DNA from: JAUPVO01 sp043736875
Lineage (GTDB): Bacteria > Patescibacteriota > Minisyncoccia > Phycocordibacterales > UBA5272
DNA: 14,497 nucleotides
NCBI GenBank assembly: GCA_043736875.1
Contig: JAYTBU010000021.1
Location: 1-14,497 of the forward strand
Direction of reading: 5' to 3'
The notes beneath the pieces are model-generated. The model saw nothing but the letters and a program-made list of their open reading frames with translations. It was not told the origin of the DNA and did no database searches. This document shows positions 1-6,422 of the stretch, piece by piece. The translations under genes were made by a program, and so were the position numbers. Every line of letters begins with the position of its first letter. Within the stretch, counting starts at the first letter, position 1.

Positions 1-17
1 CGCGGCCTTTTGTTTTT
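1..17. terminator. Right arm of a GC-rich terminator hairpin, cut by the window edge
   Basis: These 17 bases are identical to 1677-1693, the right arm of the complete hairpin terminator after secY. The rest of the stem lies outside the window. The element sits directly after the stop codon of the minus-strand gene at 16-210 and overlaps it by two bases. It therefore probably terminates that gene, and by symmetry any plus-strand gene arriving from the left. It is called from sequence identity with the intact copy; the left arm is not visible. Confidence 0.6.
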
Positions 18-210
18 AATACCAGTCCCTAGAGTCATTATCGGTAAAAGCGATATCCAAATCATCTTCATCATCTGATGTATAACTATATATAACAACT
101 TCCTCATCTATTTCTATATAGTCATCTCCCAGAGCCGCTTCAAGAGCGTCTGGATTCATGTCCGACGGCTCTTTTTCTTCTATTCCTTTTTCTAATTCAT
201 CATCTGCCAT
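16..210 (-). CDS. Small acidic hypothetical protein (64 aa)
   Basis: I do not recognise this protein. It is 64 residues, strongly acidic (about 20 Asp/Glu), with an EDDLDIAF segment near the C-terminus and no membrane segment or cysteines. Small acidic cytoplasmic proteins of this kind are common hypotheticals in reduced bacterial genomes. Coding support is contextual: an ATG start, a stop abutting a terminator hairpin, a divergent promoter candidate (rc TGTTATAAA, 247-255), and no competing ORF. The predicted mRNA leader would be about 30 nt with no Shine-Dalgarno. It is divergent from secY across 162 nt, so the two may share a regulatory region. Confidence 0.6.
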   Translation of the reverse strand: MADDELEKGIEEKEPSDMNPDALEAALGDDYIEIDEEVVIYSYTSDDEDDLDIAFTDNDSRDWY

Positions 211-246
211 ATTTTTATGTGATTAATATTTATTTTCTATTTTTAC

Positions 247-255
247 TTTATAACA
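247..255 (-). promoter_or_regulatory. Extended -10 promoter candidate for the small acidic gene
   Basis: On the minus strand this reads TG-T-TATAAA, a one-mismatch extended -10 element. The predicted transcription start is near 240, giving a leader of about 30 nt before the ATG at 210. No convincing -35 box is visible. Confidence 0.4.
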
Positions 256-328
256 GATTTTTAAAAAAAAAGCAAGTAAAAAAAGGGTAAAAGTCTAATC
301 TTTTTAATTTTCTATTATTTTGATTTTG

Positions 329-337
329 TGATATAAT
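329..337 (+). promoter_or_regulatory. Extended -10 promoter of secY
   Basis: A perfect extended -10 (TG-A-TATAAT). The predicted start is about 344, leaving a leader of about 29 nt before the secY ATG at 373. The leader contains no Shine-Dalgarno-like GGAG/GAGG. The -35 region (around 309-314, TTTCTA) is poor. Confidence 0.65.
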
Positions 338-372
338 AGAATGAGTTTAAAAAATACAAATAAAATACACAT

Positions 373-1635
373 ATGTTCAAATATTTAAAAGCAGTTTTTT
401 CAGAAAAAACAATCAGAAACAGAATCTTTTTTGTTATAGCTATACTAACATTAACCAGAATACTTTCTGTGATACCAATACCATCTATATCAGGCGAGAA
501 AATAGCAGAGTTCGTTAATGGTAATGCCGGACTTTCTTTGCTTAATATTTTTGCTGGAGGGGGACTGTCTACATTATCTATAGTGATGCTCGGTGTTCAG
601 CCTTATATAACAGCTAGTATTATCACACAACTACTGACAGTCTTATTTCCAAATCTTAAAAAAATGCAACAAGAAGAAGGTGAAGCTGGTAGAAAGAGAT
701 TTTCTCGTTATACACGCTGGCTAACTCCTCCATTAGCAGTATTGCAAGGGTTCGGTATATTAACTCTATTCATAAAGCAAGGAGTAATAGATGCTATGAC
801 ACCAACACAAATGATAACTAATGTTATTATAATAACAGCAGGATCAATGCTTATGATGTGGCTCGGTGAGACCATAAATGAAAAAGGTGTAGGTAATGGT
901 ATTTCACTTATGATATTCTCAGGTATAGTTGCAGCATTGCCGTCTAGTCTAATGTCAGCATATAGAACTTTAGACCTAACACAAGCACCTATATACATAG
1001 CTTTATTTATAACCTTTATTCTTATTCTCATGGGAATAGTTGCTGTTACTGAGGCAGAGAGACCTCTGGAGGTCACTTATGCAAAGCAATCACGTGGATA
1101 TGCTTCTTCTGGTATGAGTACTAGTTACATACCAATGCGCTTGACTCAGGCGGGTGTTGTTCCTGTTATATTTGCTATATCGCTAATGACTTTTCCTCAG
1201 ATACTTAGTCAGTTGCTGGCGACCAGTGATTCTGCTGTTGCTGTTCTTGTGTCTGGTAAAATAGCAGCAATACTTGGAAACACTTGGATATATAGTGTTA
1301 TATATTTTGCTCTTATAGTTATGTTTACCTTCTTTTACACAGCAGTTACTTTTGATCCATTTAAAACAGCTGAGAACCTTCAGAAGAGCGGAGCCTTTAT
1401 ACCTGGTCACAGGCCAGGAGAGGCTACGACTAACTATATGGCGGATGTGCTTATGCGTGTAACTACAGTAGGAGCTATCTTTCTGGGTGTTATAGCATTG
1501 CTGCCGATAATATTATCTGGATTAACAGGGATAACCGCACTCAGTATCGGAGGAACATCTTTACTAATAGCTGTATCTACGATTATAGATATGTTAAAAA
1601 AGATAGATGCTCAGATGACAATGAGGGAGTATTAG
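373..1635 (+). CDS. secY: Protein translocase subunit SecY
   Basis: SecY is the pore subunit of the SecYEG channel in the cytoplasmic membrane, exporting unfolded preproteins and inserting membrane proteins. The 420-residue length fits the family (about 420-440), and roughly ten hydrophobic segments span the protein. Family landmarks include the plug region with NIFAGGGLSTLSI (58-70) followed by GVQPYITASIITQLL, GVGNGISL (172-179), the cytoplasmic loop ERPLEVTYAK (229-238; usually ERRIPVQYAK), an SYIPMRLTQAGVVPVIFA stretch (251-268), RPGE (347-350) and GGTSLLI near the C-terminus. The ATG at 373 begins a typical MFKYLKAVF N-terminus. In most bacteria secY follows rplO in the spc operon. Here it has its own promoter, a divergent gene upstream and a strong terminator downstream, so it is transcribed alone. 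Confidence 0.97.
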   Translation: MFKYLKAVFSEKTIRNRIFFVIAILTLTRILSVIPIPSISGEKIAEFVNGNAGLSLLNIFAGGGLSTLSIVMLGVQPYITASIITQLLTVLFPNLKKMQQEEGEAGRKRFSRYTRWLTPPLAVLQGFGILTLFIKQGVIDAMTPTQMITNVIIITAGSMLMMWLGETINEKGVGNGISLMIFSGIVAALPSSLMSAYRTLDLTQAPIYIALFITFILILMGIVAVTEAERPLEVTYAKQSRGYASSGMSTSYIPMRLTQAGVVPVIFAISLMTFPQILSQLLATSDSAVAVLVSGKIAAILGNTWIYSVIYFALIVMFTFFYTAVTFDPFKTAENLQKSGAFIPGHRPGEATTNYMADVLMRVTTVGAIFLGVIALLPIILSGLTGITALSIGGTSLLIAVSTIIDMLKKIDAQMTMREY

Positions 1636-1653
1636 AAACTTTATGGTTTTTTA

Positions 1654-1694
1654 AAAAAACAAAAGGCCGCGCTTCGCGCGGCCTTTTGTTTTTT
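1654..1694. terminator. GC-stem intrinsic terminator after secY
   Basis: A perfect 19-bp inverted repeat (1654-1672 with 1676-1694) around a TTC loop. The core is GGCCGCGC/GCGCGGCC, flanked by an A-rich left side and a T-rich right side, so it can end transcription in either direction. It stands out sharply in an AT-rich region. It lies between secY and adk, separating their transcripts. Confidence 0.9.
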
Positions 1695-1705
1695 GACTAC
1701 TTTTA

Positions 1706-1714
1706 TGTTATCAT
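1706..1714 (+). promoter_or_regulatory. Extended -10 promoter of adk, leaderless spacing
   Basis: TG-T-TATCAT; the hexamer ends at 1714, exactly 7 nt before the A of the ATG at 1721. A start 7 nt downstream of the -10 would give an mRNA beginning at the start codon. It sits just after the secY terminator, giving adk-map its own transcript. Confidence 0.6.
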
Positions 1715-1720
1715 ATAAAC

Positions 1721-2350
1721 ATGAACACAGAAAAACAGTTTTTTATAATGATTGGAAGGAGTGGTTGTGGTAAAGGTACACAGGCCCAGCTTTTAAAAAG
1801 TTATTTTACTAATATTTATAGCGACACTTCTAAAGAAAATAAAATTAGACAAATAAAACACATAACTACAGGTGGCAGCTTTAGAGAGTTTTTAAATAAC
1901 AATAGTTACACTTCTGAAAAATCAAAAATAATAATGAATGCTGGGGGCTTGATGCCAGAGTTTTTGGCTATATGGAATTGGTCAAATATTTTTGTAGAAA
2001 ATATGTCAGGTGATGAGACTATTATCCTTGATGGAGCTCCTAGAAAGTTAATGGAGGTGCAGGCTCTTGATAGTGCGATGGACTTTTATGATTTTAAAAA
2101 ACTGATAGTTATATACATAGATGTCACAAAAGACTGGGCGACAGATAGGCTGATAGAAAGAGGGAGAGAAGATGATAAAAACCAAGAAGAGGTAAATAGA
2201 AAGATGGAATGGTTTGAAAATGATGTTAAAAAAGTTATAGACTGGTACAGTGAAGATCCAAAATATAGTTTTGTGCACATAAATGGTGAAGGAGAGATAG
2301 ATGAAGTTCATGCAGACCTCATTAAAAAAATAAATAATTTAAAAGATTAA
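1721..2350 (+). CDS. adk: Adenylate kinase-like nucleoside monophosphate kinase
   Basis: Transfers the gamma phosphate of ATP to a nucleoside monophosphate (AMP for true Adk) in the cytoplasm. The 209 residues fit the family. Motifs: P-loop GRSGCGKGTQ (12-21), TTGGSFR (49-55) in place of the usual TGDLLR NMP-binding motif, GGLMPE (75-80) in place of GxLVPD, DGAPRK (104-109) in place of DGFPR, and RGREDD (147-152), the lid arginine motif. The lid is short, without zinc cysteines. The position between secY and map is the classic adk position. The motif changes leave room for altered NMP specificity, so the symbol rests on synteny plus fold. Its promoter places the ATG at the predicted transcript start. 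It is followed after 19 nt by map, probably in the same transcript. Confidence 0.85.
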   Translation: MNTEKQFFIMIGRSGCGKGTQAQLLKSYFTNIYSDTSKENKIRQIKHITTGGSFREFLNNNSYTSEKSKIIMNAGGLMPEFLAIWNWSNIFVENMSGDETIILDGAPRKLMEVQALDSAMDFYDFKKLIVIYIDVTKDWATDRLIERGREDDKNQEEVNRKMEWFENDVKKVIDWYSEDPKYSFVHINGEGEIDEVHADLIKKINNLKD

Positions 2351-2369
2351 TTTAAATAGAAATAAAAAT

Positions 2370-3146
2370 ATGGCAAGAAAAAAAATAAGACTTAAAACTG
2401 GGGAAGATATACAAAAATTAAGAATAGGAGGCAAGAGACTGGCGCGTATTATACGTATTGTGGGCGAGCATGTAAAAGTTGGAGTAAGCACAAAAGAACT
2501 GGATACTGTTTTTAACAAATTAGTAGTTGACGGCGGTGACGTGCCCGTGCTGCTAGGGTACAAACCTTACGGAGCCGACTACCCTTATCCTGCCAGTGTA
2601 TGCATTAGTGTTAACGATGAGGTTGTTCATGGTATACCAGACGAGTCACTAGTACTGCGCGATGGTGATATTGTGAAAATAGACGGATGTTTGTCTCATG
2701 ACGGCATGATAGTTGATCACGCTATCAGCGTGCCATGCGGAGACATAACAGAAGAAGAAAAAAAATTATTAGAAGATACAAAATCAGCAAGAGCAGCAGG
2801 TATACGTGCAGCTCAGTATGGTAATTATATTTCAGATATATCAAAAGCGATAGAAAAAGAAGTGGGAGGAAAATACGGCATAGTAAAAATACTCTCAGGT
2901 CATGGAGTGGGTTATGCAGTACACGAGGAGCCGTATGTCCCTAATTATTATGATGGAGAGAGGGGTGTAAAGTTAGAAGAGGGATTGGTTATAGCGATAG
3001 AGCCGATGCTTAACCTCGGCACTGATGATGTAGATATATGCGCTGATGGTTATACTTTTGTAACAGCTGATGAAAAAAAATCTGCACACTTTGAACACAC
3101 AGTACTTATAACTAAAAATGGCCCCGAGATTTTAACTGTGGAGTAG
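2370..3146 (+). CDS. map: Type I methionine aminopeptidase
   Basis: Removes the N-terminal Met from nascent proteins in the cytoplasm. At 258 residues it matches the compact type I enzyme with no N-terminal extension. The five pita-bread metal ligands are present: Asp105 (KIDG), Asp116 (IVDH), His178 (SGHGVG), Glu211 (IEPML) and Glu242 (FEHT). Substrate-binding histidines are His87 (VVHGIP) and His185 (VHEEP). One deviation: the residue after the second Asp is His117, where Thr is usual. No promoter is visible in the 19 nt after adk, so cotranscription is likely. There is no recognisable Shine-Dalgarno before the ATG. In most bacteria infA, rpmJ and rpsM follow; here an accessory gene block starts, and its promoter overlaps the map TAG stop. 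Confidence 0.96.
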   Translation: MARKKIRLKTGEDIQKLRIGGKRLARIIRIVGEHVKVGVSTKELDTVFNKLVVDGGDVPVLLGYKPYGADYPYPASVCISVNDEVVHGIPDESLVLRDGDIVKIDGCLSHDGMIVDHAISVPCGDITEEEKKLLEDTKSARAAGIRAAQYGNYISDISKAIEKEVGGKYGIVKILSGHGVGYAVHEEPYVPNYYDGERGVKLEEGLVIAIEPMLNLGTDDVDICADGYTFVTADEKKSAHFEHTVLITKNGPEILTVE

Positions 3147-3161
3147 GAAATATACTATAAT
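3144..3161 (+). promoter_or_regulatory. Promoter cassette 1 (overlaps the map stop codon)
   Basis: The bases TAGGAAATAT at 3144-3153 begin with the map stop codon and lead to TATAAT at 3156-3161. The hexamer ends 7 nt before the ATG at 3168, giving leaderless spacing. The TAGGAAATAT-n-n-ATAAT block recurs before the genes at 4397 (4373-4390) and 6423 (6399-6416). Here the TG dinucleotide of the extended -10 is TA. Confidence 0.65.
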
Positions 3162-3167
3162 ATGAGC

Positions 3168-3848
3168 ATGAAAAAATACGTATCAATAATAACTCTTGCT
3201 GTAACTATTCTTTTATTAGGGTTATTATTACTTAATAACGACAGAAATTATCCTGAGAAAATGATCATAAAAGAAGAGGTTGGAACTAATTATAAAATTT
3301 CTAATAAAGATTTTACAAGCCTCTCAGGAGAAGAAAAAAAAGTACTAGAAAAGTATTCAGAATCTTTTAGAAAAAAAATATCAGAAGAAGGTCTTGCCAG
3401 TCCTCAAGATGATATTTATTATTCAGCTCAATATTTTTACCTTATGTACTTAGATAAAACAAAAGCACTAATATTACCACCAGGATCAGTAACTGGAACA
3501 TCTCCACACTTAGTGTCTTTATTAGATTTTAAAACTTTAGATAAAACTTTCGGGAGAGGGGATTACTCTTTGTCTGAAAAATACGCAGTATTTTTTGTAA
3601 GTCAAGAGTTGATTAATTTTTACAAAGCAGGAGAAGTAACTTTTTCTAAAAAAGAAAACGCATTCACTTTATTAGCAGGAGAGACTCTGGTGGTAGAGTG
3701 TGATTTCACTGGACCGTCTTGCGAGAGAGATTTAAAAATAGAGGGGGATGATTTGGTGGTTGGAATATATAAAGAAAACAAAATAGAAGGCACTGACTAT
3801 CAACAAAATATAAAAATTAGAGAAGTAAAAATAGACTTAAGTAAATAG
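3168..3848 (+). CDS. N-terminally anchored exported protein, REV-tail paralog 1
   Basis: I do not recognise a named family. The protein has 226 residues: a lysine-starting N-terminus, one hydrophobic segment (about residues 5-23) acting as signal anchor, then a soluble, presumably extracytoplasmic region. It shares pieces with the proteins at 6423 and 7154: a KYAVF segment, an FYKAGE element, and a C-terminal IREVKIDLSK that is a variant of the LREVEFVLP tail. An ATG lies 6 nt upstream at 3162, but it directly abuts the -10 box and would sit upstream of the transcription start. The ATG at 3168 is 7 nt from the -10 and gives the same MKK start as its paralogs. It is convergent with the gene at 3876. 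Role unknown; a surface function is inferred only from topology. Confidence 0.85.
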   Translation: MKKYVSIITLAVTILLLGLLLLNNDRNYPEKMIIKEEVGTNYKISNKDFTSLSGEEKKVLEKYSESFRKKISEEGLASPQDDIYYSAQYFYLMYLDKTKALILPPGSVTGTSPHLVSLLDFKTLDKTFGRGDYSLSEKYAVFFVSQELINFYKAGEVTFSKKENAFTLLAGETLVVECDFTGPSCERDLKIEGDDLVVGIYKENKIEGTDYQQNIKIREVKIDLSK

Positions 3849-3875
3849 GTTATAGACTCAGAAAGTTCCGTAGTT

Positions 3876-4319
3876 TTATTTTAATTTTCCAATTGGTCCA
3901 ACTTCAAACCCGCTATACATATCATCGTAGAAAAACTCTTTATTTATTAAACTGAAAGAAAGAGTATTTTGTTTTGTGTAGAATTTAAACACATAAATAT
4001 CTTTACTTTTAACATAAGTAAAGTCAACAATATTTTCACCCACACCAAATATTTCATTTTTGCACAGAGTAAATTTCTGACCATAAGATGTTAATTTCGA
4101 TGAGGGTACATCATTTGTAATCATATTTGCTATGCTTTTAGCAATGTTTTCTTTACCTAGAAAAATTTGCCTCATTTTGTAATCCTTTCCACAAAAGTTT
4201 ACTAGCTGCATTTTTTCATCTGTGTAAAGTTTCAGATTTGGTTTATATAAAAAATAAAAAGTATAACAAACTAAAATTATAAAAAGTAATGTAAGTATAA
4301 TTTTATTTGTATTTTTCAT
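3876..4319 (-). CDS. Small membrane-anchored two-cysteine protein, module A
   Basis: Unrecognised, 147 residues. Residues about 6-25 form a hydrophobic signal-anchor; the rest is soluble. It is a diverged paralog of the minus-strand protein at 5866. Both have F-x(0-1)-CG-x-x-Y about 45 residues in, a following I-x-x-x-K element, and a later cysteine (TLCKNE here, NFCTDP there), suggesting a conserved disulfide outside the cell. The paralog's REV-type tail is absent; this protein ends in GPIGKLK. The minus-strand -10 at 4326-4331 ends exactly 7 nt from the ATG, predicting a leaderless mRNA. It is divergent from the gene at 4397 across 77 nt, a layout repeated exactly in module B. Confidence 0.82.
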   Translation of the reverse strand: MKNTNKIILTLLFIILVCYTFYFLYKPNLKLYTDEKMQLVNFCGKDYKMRQIFLGKENIAKSIANMITNDVPSSKLTSYGQKFTLCKNEIFGVGENIVDFTYVKSKDIYVFKFYTKQNTLSFSLINKEFFYDDMYSGFEVGPIGKLK

Positions 4320-4396
4320 ATCTTGATTATATCATAAAATAAAAAGAAGATAAAATTCAAAATTAAGCTTTTTAGGAAATATGCTATAATATGAGT
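4320..4396. promoter_or_regulatory. Divergent promoter spacer, module A (77 nt)
   Basis: Carries two extended -10 elements facing apart: minus strand TG-A-TATAAT at 4326-4334 and plus strand TG-C-TATAAT at 4382-4390. Each hexamer ends exactly 7 nt from its start codon (4319 and 4397). The spacer has the same length as 6346-6422, and by eye about 65 of 77 positions match, including the TTGATTATATCATAAAAT segment and the AAGCTTTTTAGGAAATAT segment. A weak -35-like TTAAGC at 4363-4368 precedes the plus-strand -10 by 16 nt. Confidence 0.8.
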
Positions 4397-5053
4397 ATGA
4401 AAACAAGATTAATTTTACCGGTAATTTATTTTATCTTACTGCTGACAATAATCTCATGTGTGTATCTTTTCGGTCAAAAAAAATATTCGAACGAAGAAAC
4501 TTTAACTAAAATTAGTTGTAATAAAAAGTTTCCTACTGATGCTGACTATTCTATTTTAAAGAGTTATAAAATTAGTGATAAATATGAAATAATACTTACA
4601 AAATCTATATCAAATAAAGATGTTAAAGCTTATAGATACGATTTCTGTGATGACACTTACGAGCTGATATATGCACAAGATAGGTCTGATATGGGAGTAT
4701 TTTTACAGGGAAAATATTTGGTCAGTTTTTTTGGAAATGAAGGATATAAAGAAAACTACAACAAAGTTTATTTTTTAGATTTATCTAAGGCTACATTAAA
4801 CAAAGAGGAACCATGGAAACAGGTCTATAAAGAAGCAGATATTAAAATGTCTGACAATGAAACTTTTCTTCACTATAACATGGTTTGTGGTGATGGTTGC
4901 GATAAAGATACTAGAGTTTTTGACTTTAAACAGTCAGATAACAAAATTACTGTAAGTGTATTTGATAAAAACATTAAAGAAATTAAAAAGATTGAAAACT
5001 TAAATACTAATGTTAATTTAAAATTGAGAGAAGTTGAGTTTGTGCTGCCTTAG
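4397..5053 (+). CDS. N-terminally anchored exported protein, REV-tail paralog 2
   Basis: Unrecognised, 218 residues from the corrected start. Hydrophobic segment at about residues 6-24 (LTIISC, an imperfect lipobox followed by more hydrophobic residues, so more likely an anchor than a lipoprotein). The soluble part carries at least five cysteines, two in CGDGC. The protein ends in LREVEFVLP, identical in the proteins ending at 7127 and 7858. The body aligns only loosely with the paralogs (KYLVSFFG versus KYAVF; KITVSVFDKN near the C-terminus). The upstream ATG at 4391 directly abuts the -10 hexamer and would lie upstream of the transcript, so 4397 is chosen. Its TAG stop is followed by a 26-nt promoter spacer for the next gene. 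Confidence 0.87.
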   Translation: MKTRLILPVIYFILLLTIISCVYLFGQKKYSNEETLTKISCNKKFPTDADYSILKSYKISDKYEIILTKSISNKDVKAYRYDFCDDTYELIYAQDRSDMGVFLQGKYLVSFFGNEGYKENYNKVYFLDLSKATLNKEEPWKQVYKEADIKMSDNETFLHYNMVCGDGCDKDTRVFDFKQSDNKITVSVFDKNIKEIKKIENLNTNVNLKLREVEFVLP

Positions 5054-5094
5054 TTTTTTATCTGTGCTATAATGTAAAGATGAAAAAAATAATA
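5024..5094 (+). repeat. Conserved module edge, copy A (C-terminal tag, spacer, next gene start)
   Basis: This covers the LREVEFVLP codons plus stop (5024-5053), the 26-nt promoter spacer and the first 15 coding bases of the following gene. It matches 7098-7168 with only a few substitutions, all within the tag codons and silent. The flanking gene bodies show no comparable DNA identity. Confidence 0.8.
5065..5073 (+). promoter_or_regulatory. Extended -10 promoter, leaderless, module A second gene
   Basis: TG-C-TATAAT with the hexamer ending exactly 7 nt before the ATG at 5080. The whole 26-nt spacer 5054-5079 is identical to 7128-7153 in module B. Confidence 0.75.
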
Positions 5095-5694
5095 ACCTCA
5101 GTAACTTTGCTAACAATCTTTGTATTATTGGGTATTTATTTATTTAATAAATCACCAAAAGATGATTTGCGTACAGATTTAATTAAAAGTTATAATCATT
5201 CAGAAATATCTTTTAATGGTAAATCTAAAGTAGAGATAAAATTAAAAGAGGAAGGAAAAAATATAAAAAAAGAAGCGCTACAAGTTTTTAATAAAACATC
5301 AGACTTAAACTTATTAGAAAATGATGTTTATTTAAGAATTGGAAATAAAGAATTTTCTGTACTAACTGTCGCATCTCCTTTTGGTGGATATGATGTATAC
5401 GTAGACACAAAATCAGGACTAGTTACAGCTCTTGGTCAAGTCGCAGGATCTTTTGAGAATGGGGGAACATTTTATTATGTAAAAAAAAGTGAAGGAGGCA
5501 TAGAGAGTATTTTTTCTTTCACATTAAAAGACTCATTATTTAAAGAGGTTCCAGGCTCTAAGCTGCTTAAAGATGAAACATATAATATGGGTTCTGATTT
5601 TATGGAAACAGAGTTTATTCTTACTTTATCAAAGATTAATATTAAATATAAAAATACTGAAAGTGTTGTAATAGAGAAAGTTTTAAGTGTATAG
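5080..5694 (+). CDS. N-terminally anchored exported protein, diverged module A paralog
   Basis: Unrecognised, 204 residues. Short hydrophobic anchor (about 5-22), then a lysine-rich soluble region. It occupies the same module slot as the gene at 7154 and shares the identical upstream spacer and the first coding bases (ATGAAAAAAATAATA). Weak similarities to that paralog include YDVYVDTKSG versus LYLYDTKNN and LKDETYNMGSDF versus LKDTQETYVLASGF. It ends in EKVLSV, without the LREVEFVLP tail. There are no cysteines in the soluble part. It converges on the minus-strand coding remnant that starts at 5711. An extracytoplasmic location is inferred from the anchor. Confidence 0.85.
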   Translation: MKKIITSVTLLTIFVLLGIYLFNKSPKDDLRTDLIKSYNHSEISFNGKSKVEIKLKEEGKNIKKEALQVFNKTSDLNLLENDVYLRIGNKEFSVLTVASPFGGYDVYVDTKSGLVTALGQVAGSFENGGTFYYVKKSEGGIESIFSFTLKDSLFKEVPGSKLLKDETYNMGSDFMETEFILTLSKINIKYKNTESVVIEKVLSV

Positions 5695-5710
5695 TTTTTA
5701 ATAAATAATC

Positions 5711-5899
5711 CTACCTCTCAAGAACATAAAAACCTCCCATACCGCTCTGATCTTCTGGATTTGGGTCTATACTGATTTTATTAAAATCAGTAAAATCTTT
5801 AATAAATACAGATGATTTTCCTAAACTAAACGAGTGACCATCTTCAGTATTTTTAAAATTTTGAATTACCGGGTTTCTACCTTTACCTCTCGAAACATC
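5711..5899 (-). pseudogene. Open coding-like fragment without a start codon, downstream of and overlapping the gene at 5866
   Basis: The minus strand has a 62-codon open frame ending in TAG at 5711-5713. It is offset from the frame of the 159-aa gene and opens just after an in-frame TAA at 5900-5902. There is no ATG, GTG or TTG start before its distinctive part. The translation looks like real protein rather than chance: segments NTEDGHSFSLGKSSVF and DPNPEDQSGMGGFYVLER, with mixed polar and hydrophobic composition. Either the upstream gene was once longer and a frameshift cut it near its REVKVETR end, or this is the tail of a minus-strand gene replaced by recombination. A ribosomal frameshift product is possible but I see no clear slippery site. 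Confidence 0.5.
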
Positions 5900-6345
5900 T
5901 TATCTGCATTAAGTTTAGGGGTTGAGCTATCATTTAATATCTCAGTAACAGACTCATCGTAATCATTTATAATAAAAACATTTAAATCTTTATCTATAAT
6001 ATACTCATATTTTACATCTCTGTAAATAACATTAATCAAGTTTTCATTTATTTTATTTACAGCTAAAGTATTATTTGTTTCACTTTTTGGGTCGGTACAA
6101 AAGTTATAACCTTTTTTAAAGGTACTTTCTAAAAGATCTTTAGTTATTGGTTTTTTATTTATGTAGATTTCATTTGTACTATAATTTTCTCCACACAAGA
6201 ATATGTTAGCTTTATTATGCAAGTCTTCTGTGGTAGATAGTTGAGTCAACACAGTTAATTTTCTAAGGTTTAAAAAATAAAAAGTGGAATAGGTTATCAA
6301 GGTTATTAATATTATTAGTGACAGTATCTTGGTGTTCTTTTTCAT
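5866..6345 (-). CDS. Small membrane-anchored two-cysteine protein, module B
   Basis: Unrecognised, 159 residues, paralog of the 147-residue protein at 3876. Hydrophobic anchor at about 7-25, then FLCGENY and NFCTDP carrying the two shared cysteines. The C-terminus reads FREVKVETR, a variant of the REV tail seen in plus-strand neighbours, which the module A paralog lacks. The minus-strand -10 (6352-6357) ends 7 nt from the ATG at 6345, so the mRNA is predicted leaderless. Immediately downstream, in another frame, an open coding-like stretch continues to 5711; the present C-terminus may therefore result from recombination or frameshift. Confidence 0.82.
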   Translation of the reverse strand: MKKNTKILSLIILITLITYSTFYFLNLRKLTVLTQLSTTEDLHNKANIFLCGENYSTNEIYINKKPITKDLLESTFKKGYNFCTDPKSETNNTLAVNKINENLINVIYRDVKYEYIIDKDLNVFIINDYDESVTEILNDSSTPKLNADKMFREVKVETR

Positions 6346-6422
6346 GTTTTGATTATATCATAAAATTAGAAGAGGATAAAATTTAAAATTAAGCTTTTTA
6401 GGAAATATGATATAATAGAGAT
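6346..6422. promoter_or_regulatory. Divergent promoter spacer, module B (77 nt)
   Basis: Same length and design as 4320-4396. Minus-strand TG-A-TATAAT at 6352-6360 and plus-strand TG-A-TATAAT at 6408-6416, each hexamer ending exactly 7 nt from its ATG (6345 and 6423). Differences from the module A copy are scattered substitutions with no indels, as expected from duplication followed by drift under spacing constraint. Confidence 0.8.

Noticed and set aside
708..1076. Minus-strand open frame of 122 codons inside secY
   Set aside because: It is antisense to a conserved SecY region with no own promoter or terminator; other antisense frames in map, adk, thrS and the beta-CASP gene are dismissed on the same grounds.
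3162..3167. ATG 6 nt upstream of the 3168 start (and the equivalent ATG at 4391)
   Set aside because: Both directly abut the -10 hexamer and precede the predicted transcription start; the downstream ATGs keep the 7-nt spacing shared by the paralogs.
3849..3875. Terminator between the convergent genes at 3848 and 3876
   Set aside because: The 27-nt gap has no convincing inverted repeat.
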